Shown piece by piece: positions 54,301 to 62,207 of a stretch of 64,000 nt of DNA. Source of the stretch: CAVUQH01 sp963774445 (GTDB taxonomy: Bacteria > Myxococcota_A > Polyangia > Haliangiales > Haliangiaceae); contig CAVZFC010000032.1 of the NCBI GenBank assembly GCA_963774445.1, forward strand, positions 372,001 to 436,000, read 5' to 3'. A program made the position numbers and the translations under genes. Positions within the stretch are counted from its first letter, which is position 1. Each line of letters starts with the position of its first letter. The notes under the pieces are model-generated. The model was not told the origin of the DNA. It did not search any database and worked only from the letters and a program-made list of their open reading frames with translations.

Positions 54301-54961
54301 CCAGGCGCTGGTCGCGCGCGGGCTGCGCGAGCCGGCCGCCATCGAGGCCGAGTGCGCGCGCATCCTGGCTGCCCGCGAGGTCCGCGCGACCCTGACCGCG
54401 ATCGCCGACGCCGGCGCCACCGTCTGCTACCACGCCGTCGACGTGCGCGACGAGTCGGCCTTCGGCGGGATGATCGACGCGATCTACGCCGACCACGGCC
54501 GCATCGATGGCGCCATCCACGCGGCCGGCGTGCTCGAGGACAAGCTGGTCCGCGACAAGACCGACGAATCGTTCGCCCGCGTCTTCGACACCAAGGTTGC
54601 CGGCGCGTTGACCCTGGCCAAGCGGCTGCATCCCGACGTCCAGTTCGTCGCCTTCTTCTCCAGCATCGCCGGCGCGTTCGGCAACCGCGGCCAGGTCGAC
54701 TACGCCGCGGCCAACGACGCGCTCGATCTCCTGGCCCGCACCCTGAATCGGCGCATCGACGGCCGCGCGGTCGCGATCGGCTGGGGGCCGTGGGCCGGCA
54801 CCGGCATGGTCTCGGACGAGCTGGCACGCGAGTACGCCCGCCGCGGCATCGGCCTGATCCCGCCGGCCGAGGGAGTGCAGCGCCTGCTGGACGAGCTGGC
54901 CGCCGGCGACGAGCCGCACGTCGTGTTGATGTGCGCGGAGCCGGAGACCCTGGGTGTCTGA
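48338..54961 (+). CDS. PUFA-synthase-like PKS: two NMO-like barrels-KS-AT-ACP-KR
   Basis: A 2207-residue synthase. Residues 1-520 hold two nitronate-monooxygenase/enoyl-reductase-like TIM-barrel segments: GADGLVAKGSESGG / PIYARGGIGL, then YPIAQGPMTRVSD, GRECGGHVG and FAGGIHDARS, which fit FMN binding. Ketosynthase, about 620-1062: Cys811 in DAACASS, His in VEAHGTGT and IGHTKCAAG. Acyltransferase, about 1160-1450: FPGQGSQ, Ser1255 in GHSYGEL, CAFHSP. ACP with Ser1665 in LSIDSIKRIEIL, typical of PUFA synthases. Ketoreductase, about 1930-2200: TGGARGIA and a SS...Y...N triad. All catalytic residues are present. Start ATG 48338 follows GGGAGCGG. Confidence 0.9.
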   Translation: MSSSFEVVGLCPLERPDVGLVLALRRAGFRAFLDLGREEGPRAAALARLADAGVGLGVRLPDGIEFDPTDLPGAVDQVLLPAGAPLAPWRPRTVWVEVTSLEEARVAVAGGADGLVAKGSESGGRVGDETTFVLLQRLAAELTLPIYARGGIGLHTAAAVAAGGAAGVILDNQLALVRELTLPAGLAEALSSMDGSETAVTGGRRLLSRHGAPAVPVGQDAAFARPLAERFHTAGGVCGAVARAVGEHLQQAQEHRPLAAGSPLARALGTVYPIAQGPMTRVSDRAAFADAVSRAGGLPFLALSLMRGDQARSLLAETAALLGDRPWGAGILGFVPPAIRDAQLAALREVPPPVALIAGGRPSQARPLEEQGTATFLHVPSPGLLDLFLDEGARRFVFEGRECGGHVGPRSSFALWETQIDRLLRVRDPESLHILFAGGIHDARSAAMVAAMAAPLAARGARVGVLMGTAYLLTEEAVATGAILPGFQQAAARCERTVLLETSPGHATRCVDSDYVRAFLAEKQRLTDAGLAQKQIWAELEQLNLGRLRIAAKGLVRDGEQLVPVDEAAQASQGMYMIGQVAALRSETLTMADLHRDVADGATDRLAAIELPDDESERPQVDVAIVGMACVFPGAPDVDSYWSNILAARDAISEVPRSRWNPDLYYDPEATGAGAGKKTPSKWGGFLPPTLVDPLAHGIPPRSFSSIEPVQLLSLEVARRALADAGYADREFPRERASVIFGAEAGTDLSGAYGFRAMFPQVAGELPESLDDALPTLSEDSFPGVLANVIAGRIANRLDLGGVNYTVDAACASSLAAIDLAIKELSARTSDMVLCGGADLHNSINDYLLFSSVHALSPTGRCRPFAANADGISLGEGVACLVLKRLDDARRDGDRVYAVIDGIAGSSDGRSLGLTAPRKEGQQRALRRAYRRAGVSPAEVGLVEAHGTGTVVGDRTELATLTEVFAEAGARPGSCALGSVKSQIGHTKCAAGMAGIIKAALAVERGVRPPTLHVEAPNPAYVADQSPFTLSGSARPWPAERRRAAVSAFGFGGTNFHALLRAPDDAGDQGDALRAWPSELFLFRGRDRAEAIARIDRLMAWVEADAPVALRELALAASRGDAPVQVAVIASSTDELRELLPAARDFRDDDRRIFAAAAEAGQVAFLFPGQGSQRPGMLADLFCAFPHLQQYLRLGEAYLDRLYPPAPRTPAEDKAQRAAVTDTRVAQPTLGIADLAMADLLGRFGVRADMLAGHSYGELVALCAGGAFDARTLIALSEARAEQILAAAGDDPGAMAAVAAPVNAIDAALGDDAGVVVANRNAPKQSVISGPTAAVEAAIDTLAVAGLAAKRIRVACAFHSPVVAAAAESLARALDGAGVAAPSVPVWANATAAPYPADAAETRAILAGQVAMPVRFREQIEAMYAAGARIFVEAGPGRVLTGLVGKILGERPHVAVACDRPGDAGLPSLLRALARLAACGVALDTDALFAGRTSVPATQIDLDATPTALPPSSWWVNGHTATPVKGEAPAGSYRPFTQPVELQMSRSNTSTPAGGAPADSREAAVIEYLRNMREMVSAQRDVMLGLLGQPIPVAATETVAALPAAAAQAVAQDPRILSEVRAEPAPSRRADPAEVLLSIVADRTGYPVEMLDLDLDLEAELSIDSIKRIEILGELRQRLGLTAPAGSSDDEVIEQLAQMKTLRAIISWLADASDEEAATATASEPPAKPEPVAAIPIRRFIISPRQAPPALLNGTNLEGRRFGVTDDGRGLADAVTLRLEEHGAIVRRLGSSDRAGDLDGLVHLAPLAAGADHSSVKRAFSLTREALLGGAQWILATSALGGDFGHSLGGEPLPVGGLAGAIKTVAREWPDAHVRLVNVNPAAPSLDLAEQLRVELLAKGNDVHVGYRAGARYQLEPTAAAPPTGGALGLESDSVVLITGGARGIAARVAVELARRYRCRLELVGRSPLPDPDEPADLAGATDARAVRQALVARGLREPAAIEAECARILAAREVRATLTAIADAGATVCYHAVDVRDESAFGGMIDAIYADHGRIDGAIHAAGVLEDKLVRDKTDESFARVFDTKVAGALTLAKRLHPDVQFVAFFSSIAGAFGNRGQVDYAAANDALDLLARTLNRRIDGRAVAIGWGPWAGTGMVSDELAREYARRGIGLIPPAEGVQRLLDELAAGDEPHVVLMCAEPETLGV

Positions 54962-57900
54962 CACGGCCGGCCATACCGCCATCGTCGGTATGGCGGCCGT
55001 CTTTCCCGGTGCGCCCGACCTCGACTGCTACTGGCGCAACATCGAGGCCGGCGTCAACGCCATTGCCGACGTTCCGCCCGCGCGCATCGACCCCGCGTAC
55101 TTCGAAGGTCCCGACGGCTTCGCGGTCCGCCGCGGCGGCTTCATCGACGACCACGCTCTGTTCGACCCGACGGCTTTCGGCATCATGCCGGTGGCCGCCG
55201 CCGGCGCCGAGCCGGATCAGCTGCTGGCGCTGCAGGTGGCGGCGCGCGCGCTGGCCGACGCCGGCCTGGACGGCGGCGTTCCCGCCCCGGAGCGGACCGG
55301 CGTCATCCTCGGTCGCGGCGGTTACCTGACGCCGGGCATGGCGCGACTGGACCAGCACGTGCGCACGGCCGAGCAGCTGGTCACCTCGCTGCGGCAGCTC
55401 GTGCCCGGCCTCGACGCCGGCACCCTGGCGCGGGTCAAGGACGAGTTCCGCCGCGAGCTGGGCGCGGTCCGCCCCGACAGCGCCATTGGCCTGGTGCCCA
55501 ACCTGGCCGCGTCGCGCATCGCCAACCGCCTCGATTTCGCCGGCCCCGCGTACACCGTCAACGCTGCCTGCGCCAGTGCGCTGGTCGCCGTCGACCAGGC
55601 GCGCGCCGAGCTTCTGCGCGGCCGCTGCGACCTGATGATCGCCGGCGGCGTGCACCTGTGCCACGACGTCACCTTCTGGAGCGTCTTCTCGCAGCTGGGC
55701 GCGCTGAGCCGAGGCGGACGCATTCGCCCGTTCGACCGCGGCGCCGACGGCCTGCTCATCGGCGAGGGAGTCGGCCTGGTGGTGCTCGAGCGGCTCGACG
55801 ACGCGCTCGCCCGCGGCCACCGGGTCTACGCGGTCCTCCGCGGCAGCGGCATCGCCAGCGACGGCCGCGGCGCCAGCGTGATGAGCCCGCGGGTCGCCGG
55901 CCAGGTGCTGGCGCTCGAGCGCGCCTGGTCCGACGCCGGCATCGACCCCGCCGAGGTCGGCCTGATCGAAGCCCACGGCACCGCCACCCCGGCCGGCGAC
56001 GCCGCCGAGCTGAAGACCCTGCGCCAGATCTTCGGCGAGCAAGTCGGCGGCGAGCCGCGCGCCGTGCTCGGCTCGGTCAAGTCGATGATCGGCCACACCA
56101 TGCCGGCCGCCGGTGCCGCCGGGCTGATCAAAGCGGCGCTGGCGATCCATCACCGAACCCTGCCGCCGACCCTGCACTGCGACGATCCCAACCCGCTCCT
56201 GGCCGCCACCCGTTTCCGCACGCTGGCCGCGGCCGAGCCATGGGACGACGGAGCCCGGCGGGCCGGCGTCAACGCTTTCGGTTTCGGCGGCATCGACGCC
56301 CACCTGGTGCTCGAGGCTGCGCCCGCCGAGGCGCCGCGGCGCCGGCGGGCCCCGGCCAGGCCCCAGCTGGCGATCTGGGCGGCGGCCGATCCGACGGCGC
56401 TGCTGGCGCGCCTTTCCGCCGGCGAGCCGTGCGGCGGCGACGGGCCGTGCCGCCTGGCGCTGCTCGATCCCACCCCCGAACGGCTGGTCAAGGCGCGGCG
56501 GATCGTGGAGCGCGGCAACGCCTGGCGCGGCCGCAGCGACATCTGGTTCGCGCCGCGTGGCCTGCTCGGCAACGGCGCCAAGATCGCCTTCCTCTTTCCC
56601 GGCATCGAGGCCGCCTTCGACCCGGAGGTCGACGATGTGGCCGCCCACTTCGGCCTGCCGCTCGAGCCGTGGCAGGGGCAGACCGAGCTCGAGCGCCACG
56701 GCGGGAGGCTGATCGCGGTCGGCCGCCTGCTCGACGCGGCGCTGCGCCAGCTGGGCGTTCAGCCCGACGCCATCGCCGGCCACAGCATCGGCGAGTGGAA
56801 CGGCATGATCGCCGCCGGCATGCTGGCGCCCGAACAGGTCGACGCCTTCATCGCCGGCCTGGCGCCGGGCCAGCTGGAGGTGCCCGACGTGCTGTTCGCC
56901 GCCCTCGGCTGCGGCGCCGAGCGCGCCCGCGAGGTGATCGGCGAGGTCGCCGGGGTGACCGTTTCGCACGACAACTGCCCGCACCAGTCGATCGTCTGTG
57001 GGCCGCACGAGGCGGTGACCGAGGTGATGGTGCGCATGCGCGAGGCCAAGCTCCTCGGCCGCGTCCTGCCGTTCCGCTCCGGTTTCCACTCGCCGGCGTT
57101 CGCGCCCTACCTCGAGCTGCCGCGCGCGAAGACCCGCGAGCTCGCGCTGCAGCCGGCGCGCACGCCGCTCTGGTCGGCGACGACCTGCGCGCCCTACCCG
57201 GCCGACGACGATCAGGTGCGCGCGCTGGTGATCGATCACCTGACCCAGCCGGTTCGCTTCCGCGAGGTGATCGAGACGCTCTATGCCGACGGCGTCCGCG
57301 CCTTCATCCAGGTCGGCACCGGCAGCCTGGTCGGCTTCGTCGAGGACACCCTGGGCGACCGGCCGCACGTCGCCGTGTCGGCCCACGTGCCCAAGAAGGG
57401 CGGCCTGGGTGGATTGCGCCGCGCGGCCGCCCAGCTGCACGTCGAGGGAGCGCGCGTCCGCCTCGACGCCCTGCCCGGCGAGGTTCGCGCGCGGGCGCTG
57501 ATGCGCCTGTCCCTGGGGGCGCCGCTGGTGCGGACGGGAACTCCGCTTTCGACGGCGACCACCCCGCTCACCCTGAGCGAAGGTCGCGCGCAGCGCGACC
57601 GCAGTCGAAGGGTGGCCGACGCGCCCCCCGCGATCCTGTCCGAGCTGACCGCCAACCTGCAGGCGATCGCCGACGCCCAGCGCGATGTGGTGACCGCCTG
57701 GCAAGCGCAGCAGAGCCGGCTGCCGCCGCGCGCCCGCACGGTGCGGCAGACCCTGTCGGTCGACGCCCACCCGTACCTGCTCGACCACTGCTTCTACCGC
57801 CAGCCGGCCGGGTGGCCCGACGCAGCCGACCGCTTCCCGGTGGTGCCGATGACGATGCAGCTCGAGAGGATGCTCGAGGCAGCGCGCTCGCTGGTCCCGG

Positions 57901-59198
57901 AGCGCACGCCGGTCGCCATCGAGGAGGTCCGCGCCTGGCGCTGGTGCGCGGTGGCGCCGCCGACCGAGGTCAACGTCAGCGCCACCTTCGACGGCGGCGA
58001 CCGCGTCACCGTGCGCATCGGCTCGTACGCCGAGGGGACGGTGATCCTCGGCGACGCCTATCCGCCGGCACCAGCCCCGTCGGCGGCCGCGCTGCGCAAC
58101 GAGCGCCCGGCCCCGGTCGACGCGCGCGCCTTCTACGACGAGCGGTGGATGTTCCACGGCCCCGCCTACCAGGGGGTCGCCAGCCTCGATGCCATCGCCG
58201 ACGACGGCATCCGCGGGGCGCTGGTCTCCCGCCCGGCCCCGGGCGCGCTGCTCGACAACGCCGGCCAGCTGATGGGCTTCTGGATCATGCAGCGGTTCGA
58301 GCTCGACCGCCTGGCGTTTCCGGTGCGCATTGATCGCTTGAGCTTCTACGGCCCATCTCCGGCTGACGGCGACGGTTTCGACTGCCGGGTCCGGATCCAG
58401 TCGACCAGCGACACCGAGGTGCGCGCCGACCTGCAGCTGGTATCGGCCAGCGGCGCGCTCTGGTGTGACATCCGCGGCTGGGTCGACCGCCGCTTCGACA
58501 CCGACGAGGTCGTCTGGCCGCTGCTCCGCTTCCCCGCGGACAACCTCCTGGCCGCGCCCGACCCGGCCGGCTACGTGAAGGCGATCGAGCGGTGGAAGGG
58601 CTCCGCCTCGCGCGAGCTGATCGCGCGCCGCTACCTCGACCGCCGCGAGCGCGCCGAATGGGACGCCGTCGGCGCCCGGCGCAAGGCCGACTGGCTGGTC
58701 GGCCGGATCGCCGTGAAAGACGCCGTGCGCCACTGGTTGGGCGCCGCCGGCGGGGGACCGAGCTTTCCCATCGAGGTCGCCGTGCACAGCCGCGACGGCC
58801 GGGCCCCGCGCATCGACGCCCCTGGCGGGCACGACCTGCGCGTGTCGCTGGCGCACAAAGACCGCATCGCCGTCGCCCTGGTTGCCGACGGCCGCGACCC
58901 GGGCATCGACATCGAGCGGATCGAGTCCCGCGCCGACAGCTTCGCCGACCTCGCCTTCACCGCCGCCGAGCGCACGCTGGGCCCGGCCGGCGAGCGCGAC
59001 GAGTGGATGACGCGGGTCTGGGCGGCCAAGGAGGCGACCGCCAAGGCGCGCGGCACCGGCCTCGAAGGCAATCCCCGCCGCTTCGAGGTGGTCAACGTCG
59101 CCGACGAGCGGATGCTGGTGTCCGCACCGGGCGGCGCCCGCACCTGGATTCAAACCCGCCGCGACGGCGACTACGTCGTGGCCTGGACGATCGACTGA
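54954..59198 (+). CDS. second PKS-like synthase: KS-AT-DH-phosphopantetheinyl transferase
   Basis: A 1414-residue synthase from GTG 54954, overlapping the previous stop by 8 bp. Ketosynthase: Cys206 in NAACASA, IEAHGTAT, IGHTMPAAG. Acyltransferase, about 540-800: Ser611 in GHSIGEW and SGFHSP, but the usual FPGQGSQ reads FPGIEAAF. Double-hotdog dehydratase, about 930-1200: HPYLLDH with His945 and Asp1101 in LLDNAGQLMG. The last 180 residues are a Sfp-type phosphopantetheinyl transferase (DPGIDIERIES, WAAKEATAKARGTG). There is no ACP in this protein; it must use the ACPs of its neighbours, which the fused transferase can activate. Confidence 0.9.
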   Translation: MSDTAGHTAIVGMAAVFPGAPDLDCYWRNIEAGVNAIADVPPARIDPAYFEGPDGFAVRRGGFIDDHALFDPTAFGIMPVAAAGAEPDQLLALQVAARALADAGLDGGVPAPERTGVILGRGGYLTPGMARLDQHVRTAEQLVTSLRQLVPGLDAGTLARVKDEFRRELGAVRPDSAIGLVPNLAASRIANRLDFAGPAYTVNAACASALVAVDQARAELLRGRCDLMIAGGVHLCHDVTFWSVFSQLGALSRGGRIRPFDRGADGLLIGEGVGLVVLERLDDALARGHRVYAVLRGSGIASDGRGASVMSPRVAGQVLALERAWSDAGIDPAEVGLIEAHGTATPAGDAAELKTLRQIFGEQVGGEPRAVLGSVKSMIGHTMPAAGAAGLIKAALAIHHRTLPPTLHCDDPNPLLAATRFRTLAAAEPWDDGARRAGVNAFGFGGIDAHLVLEAAPAEAPRRRRAPARPQLAIWAAADPTALLARLSAGEPCGGDGPCRLALLDPTPERLVKARRIVERGNAWRGRSDIWFAPRGLLGNGAKIAFLFPGIEAAFDPEVDDVAAHFGLPLEPWQGQTELERHGGRLIAVGRLLDAALRQLGVQPDAIAGHSIGEWNGMIAAGMLAPEQVDAFIAGLAPGQLEVPDVLFAALGCGAERAREVIGEVAGVTVSHDNCPHQSIVCGPHEAVTEVMVRMREAKLLGRVLPFRSGFHSPAFAPYLELPRAKTRELALQPARTPLWSATTCAPYPADDDQVRALVIDHLTQPVRFREVIETLYADGVRAFIQVGTGSLVGFVEDTLGDRPHVAVSAHVPKKGGLGGLRRAAAQLHVEGARVRLDALPGEVRARALMRLSLGAPLVRTGTPLSTATTPLTLSEGRAQRDRSRRVADAPPAILSELTANLQAIADAQRDVVTAWQAQQSRLPPRARTVRQTLSVDAHPYLLDHCFYRQPAGWPDAADRFPVVPMTMQLERMLEAARSLVPERTPVAIEEVRAWRWCAVAPPTEVNVSATFDGGDRVTVRIGSYAEGTVILGDAYPPAPAPSAAALRNERPAPVDARAFYDERWMFHGPAYQGVASLDAIADDGIRGALVSRPAPGALLDNAGQLMGFWIMQRFELDRLAFPVRIDRLSFYGPSPADGDGFDCRVRIQSTSDTEVRADLQLVSASGALWCDIRGWVDRRFDTDEVVWPLLRFPADNLLAAPDPAGYVKAIERWKGSASRELIARRYLDRRERAEWDAVGARRKADWLVGRIAVKDAVRHWLGAAGGGPSFPIEVAVHSRDGRAPRIDAPGGHDLRVSLAHKDRIAVALVADGRDPGIDIERIESRADSFADLAFTAAERTLGPAGERDEWMTRVWAAKEATAKARGTGLEGNPRRFEVVNVADERMLVSAPGGARTWIQTRRDGDYVVAWTID

Positions 59199-59213
59199 CG
59201 CATGCAGGAGCCC

Positions 59214-59492
59214 ATGTCCGACCAACGCCAACAGGTGCTCGCCACCGTCTCCGCCCTGATCGCCGACGTGGTCGGTGACGAGCTCGAGCTCGACGGTCCC
59301 ATCCAGCTGGAGACCCGCTTCTCCGACGACCTCGAGCTCGAGAGCATCGAGTTCGTCGCGCTGGCCGAGAAGCTGCAGGAGCACTACGGCAATCGGGTCA
59401 ACTTCGTCGGCTGGCTGTCGGACAAGGAGCTCGACGAGATCATCGCGCTGCGCGTCGGCGATCTGGTGGAGCACATCGTCACGTGCCCGTAG
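59214..59492 (+). CDS. free acyl carrier protein
   Basis: A 92-residue ACP. ATG 59214 (MSDQRQQ) has CAGGAG 4-9 nt upstream, better than the ATG at 59202. The phosphopantetheine Ser lies in DDLELESIEFVALAEKL, with ES in place of the common DS. The fold is the usual four-helix ACP (RQQVLATVSALIADVVG). It lies directly after the transferase domain that would modify it, and its end overlaps the next start by 10 bp. Confidence 0.88.
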   Translation: MSDQRQQVLATVSALIADVVGDELELDGPIQLETRFSDDLELESIEFVALAEKLQEHYGNRVNFVGWLSDKELDEIIALRVGDLVEHIVTCP

Positions 59493-60238
59493 TCGCCGCC
59501 AACGGCGCGCGCTTCCACGTGCAGCGCCTCGGCTCGGGGCCGCCGGTGGCGATGCTCCACGGCCTGTTCGTCGGCAGCCTGGCGCAGTGGTACTTCACCG
59601 CGGCGCCGGCGCTGGCGACCGCCCACGAGGTGTTCCTCTACGACCTGCGAGGCCACGGCAAGAGCGACCGGCCGACCGGCGGCTACGACCTGGCGACGAT
59701 GACCGGCGACTTCGCCGCGCTGACGGCCGACTACCGGCCGGTGCCGATCACCGTCGTCGGCCACAGCTACGGCGCGTTGATCGCCCTGCGCTTTGCCCTC
59801 GACCACCCCGAGCGGGTGGCGCGGCTGGTGCTGGTCGAGGCGCCGCTGCCGCCATCGCGGTTCGGCGACTTTGGCGAGCTCGTGCGCCGCCCGCCGGGCG
59901 AGATGCTCGAGGCGCTGCCGCCACCGCTGGCGGCCTACCTCGGCCGCGGCGGGCGCCAGGCCCGGCGGCTCCTGGCCAACCTGCGCTTTCTCGCCAGCGA
60001 GTGCAGTCTGGTCGCCGACCTCGAGGCCGAGCCGGACATCGCCGACGCCGAGCTGGCCGGCCTGAGCTGCCCCACCCTGTGCCTGTACGGCGCGTCGTCG
60101 GCCTGTCGCGAAAGCGGCGAGCGGCTGGCCCGGGTCGTGCCCGGCGCCGCGCTGGAGCTTCTGCCCGGCGGCCACTATCTCCACCTGGACGCGCCGGCCG
60201 AGCTGACCCGGCGGATCGCGGAGTTCTGCCGTGGCTGA
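59483..60238 (+). CDS. alpha/beta hydrolase
   Basis: A 251-residue alpha/beta hydrolase from GTG 59483: oxyanion region MLHGLFVGSLAQ, DLRGHGKSDRP, nucleophile elbow VGHSYGAL, and the catalytic His in GGHYLHLD. The Asp is expected in the segment before PTLCLYG. In a synthase operon it could release or edit the acyl chain (type II thioesterase-like). It is a clear paralogue of the hydrolase half of the next gene (both begin ANG-x-R-x-HVQRLG), so a tandem duplication is likely. Confidence 0.9.
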   Translation: MPVVAANGARFHVQRLGSGPPVAMLHGLFVGSLAQWYFTAAPALATAHEVFLYDLRGHGKSDRPTGGYDLATMTGDFAALTADYRPVPITVVGHSYGALIALRFALDHPERVARLVLVEAPLPPSRFGDFGELVRRPPGEMLEALPPPLAAYLGRGGRQARRLLANLRFLASECSLVADLEAEPDIADAELAGLSCPTLCLYGASSACRESGERLARVVPGAALELLPGGHYLHLDAPAELTRRIAEFCRG

Positions 60239-62207
60239 GCGGGTCGCCAACGGCGTGCGGCTGCACGTCCAACGCCTCGGCGGCGGCGCTGCCCCGCCCG
60301 TGGTCTTCCTCCACGGCCTGGTGATGGACAACCTGTCGAGCTGGTATTTCACCGTCGCCAACCGGGTGGCGGCGCGGGCGCCGGTGCTCCTCTACGATCT
60401 GCGCGGCCACGGGCGCAGCGAACGCCCGGCCGGCGGCTACACCATGGCCGACATGGTCGCCGACCTGGCCGCGCTGCTCGACGCCGAGGGCGCCGCCCGG
60501 GTGCAGCTGGTCGGCAACAGCTTCGGCGGCCAGCTGGCGCTGGCGTTCGCCGCCGCGCACCCCGCGCGGGTCGACCGGATCGCCCTGGTCGACGCGCATA
60601 TCGGCGGCCGCGGCTGGGGTGAGCGAATGGCCGAGACCCTGGCGCTCGAAGGCGAGGAGCGCGACCGGGTGATCGCGCGCGAGTTTGCCAGCTGGCTCGG
60701 GCGTCACAGCGAGCGCAAGCGGACCCGCCTGGCTCGCAGCGCCGAGGCGCTGGTCCACGGCACCAGCCTGCTGGCCGATCTGCGCGGCTCGCCGACGCTC
60801 GACGAGCACGACCTGGCCCGCATCGCCTGCCCGGTGCTGGCGATCTACGGCGAGCAGTCCGATGTGCTCGACGACGGTCGTGCCCTGGCCGCCGCACTGC
60901 CGGCGTGCGAGCTGCGGATCCTTCCCGGCTGCAGCCACTCGGTGCTGTGGGAGGCGACCGACACGGTGCGCGACGCGCTGATCGCCTGGAGCACGCCTCG
61001 CCCGCAGGCTCGGCCGCAGCCAGCCGCGCGACAGGAGACAGTCGGCCCGGGCGCACGGCGCTGCCTGTTCGTGGTCCCGCCGCTGGCCGGGCACATCAAC
61101 CCGGCGGTGTCGGTGGCAGAGGCGCTGCGCGCGCGCGGTCACCAGGTCGCCTGGGTCGGCCACCGGACGATCCTGGGCCGCCTGCTTCCCGACGACGCCA
61201 CCGTCTTCAGCCTCGACGACGACGTGCCGACCGACCTGGCCGACCGGGCGTCCGCGCGGGCCCACGCCACCCGCGGCGCCGAGCGGTTGAAGTTCCTGTG
61301 GGAGGAGTTCTTCGTGCCGCTGGCGCGGGCGATGCGCCCGGGGGTCGAGGCCGCCGCCGAGGCGTTCGATCCGGACATCATGATCGTCAACCAGCAGGCG
61401 ATCGCGGGCGCCCTGGTGGCGCGCCGCCGCGGCCTGCCGTGGGCGACGCTGGCCACCACCTCGGCCGATCTGGTCGACCCGCTGGCCGGGCTGCCCAAGG
61501 TGCGCGCGTGGCTCGACGGCTTGCTCGCCGCGCTGCAACGCGAGGCCGAGCTCGAGCCGGTGGCCGGCGGCGACCGGTCGCCGCAGCGGGTCATCGCCTT
61601 CACCAGCCCGGCGCTGCTGGGCGACGTGCCGCTGGGTGACGAGGTCGCCCTGGTCGGACCGGCCACCGCCCGGCGCCCGCAGCCGACGCCGTTCCCGTGG
61701 GATCGCCTGGAGGATCGACGGCGCGTGCTGGTCAGCCTGGGCACCGTCAACGCCGGGGCCGGCGCCCGCTTCTACGGCGAGGTCGCCCTTGCGGCGCGCA
61801 GCCTGGACGCCCAGGTGATCCTGGTGGCGCCGCCAGACGCGGTGCCGGAGCCGCCGCCGGGGATGATCGTGGCCGACTTCGTGCCCCAGCTGGCGCTCTT
61901 GCCCAAGCTCGACGCCGTGCTCTGCCATGCCGGCCACAACACCGTGGTCGAGAGCCTGGGCCACGGTCTGCCGCTGGTGGTCGCGCCGATCAAGGACGAC
62001 CAGCCGGTGATCGCCGATCAGGTGGTCCGCGCCGGCGCCGGTATCCGCGTCAAGTTCGGGCGCGTGCGGGCCGCGACGTTGGCCGCCGCCATCACCCGGG
62101 TCCTGACCGAGCCGGAGTTTCGTCGGGCGGCCGAGCGCATCCGCGACTCGCTGGCCGCCGCAGGGGGCGCCGAGCGCGCCGCCGATCTGTTGGAGGAGCT
62201 GTCATGA
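60231..62207 (+). CDS. alpha/beta hydrolase fused to an MGT-type glycosyltransferase
   Basis: A 658-residue fusion. Residues 1-265 are an alpha/beta hydrolase (FLHGLVMDNLSSW, DLRGHGRSERP, nucleophile in VGNSFGGQ, His in GCSHSVLWEA). Residues about 280-655 are a GT-B glycosyltransferase of the UGT/MGT type: N-terminal FVVPPLAGHINPAVSVAEAL, and the donor-binding segment FVPQLALLPKLDAVLCHAGH, NTVVESL, GLPLVVAPIKDDQP. This suggests the lipid or polyketide is glycosylated by the same polypeptide that acts as hydrolase. It overlaps the previous gene by 8 bp. Confidence 0.88.
   Translation: MAERVANGVRLHVQRLGGGAAPPVVFLHGLVMDNLSSWYFTVANRVAARAPVLLYDLRGHGRSERPAGGYTMADMVADLAALLDAEGAARVQLVGNSFGGQLALAFAAAHPARVDRIALVDAHIGGRGWGERMAETLALEGEERDRVIAREFASWLGRHSERKRTRLARSAEALVHGTSLLADLRGSPTLDEHDLARIACPVLAIYGEQSDVLDDGRALAAALPACELRILPGCSHSVLWEATDTVRDALIAWSTPRPQARPQPAARQETVGPGARRCLFVVPPLAGHINPAVSVAEALRARGHQVAWVGHRTILGRLLPDDATVFSLDDDVPTDLADRASARAHATRGAERLKFLWEEFFVPLARAMRPGVEAAAEAFDPDIMIVNQQAIAGALVARRRGLPWATLATTSADLVDPLAGLPKVRAWLDGLLAALQREAELEPVAGGDRSPQRVIAFTSPALLGDVPLGDEVALVGPATARRPQPTPFPWDRLEDRRRVLVSLGTVNAGAGARFYGEVALAARSLDAQVILVAPPDAVPEPPPGMIVADFVPQLALLPKLDAVLCHAGHNTVVESLGHGLPLVVAPIKDDQPVIADQVVRAGAGIRVKFGRVRAATLAAAITRVLTEPEFRRAAERIRDSLAAAGGAERAADLLEELS

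Noticed and set aside
48857..59474. Very long open frames on the minus strand opposite the synthase genes (over 1,100 and 1,700 codons)
   Set aside because: They are Gly/Ala/Arg/Asp-rich composition artefacts of high GC content, contain no recognisable domains, and lie antisense to genes with intact catalytic motifs.
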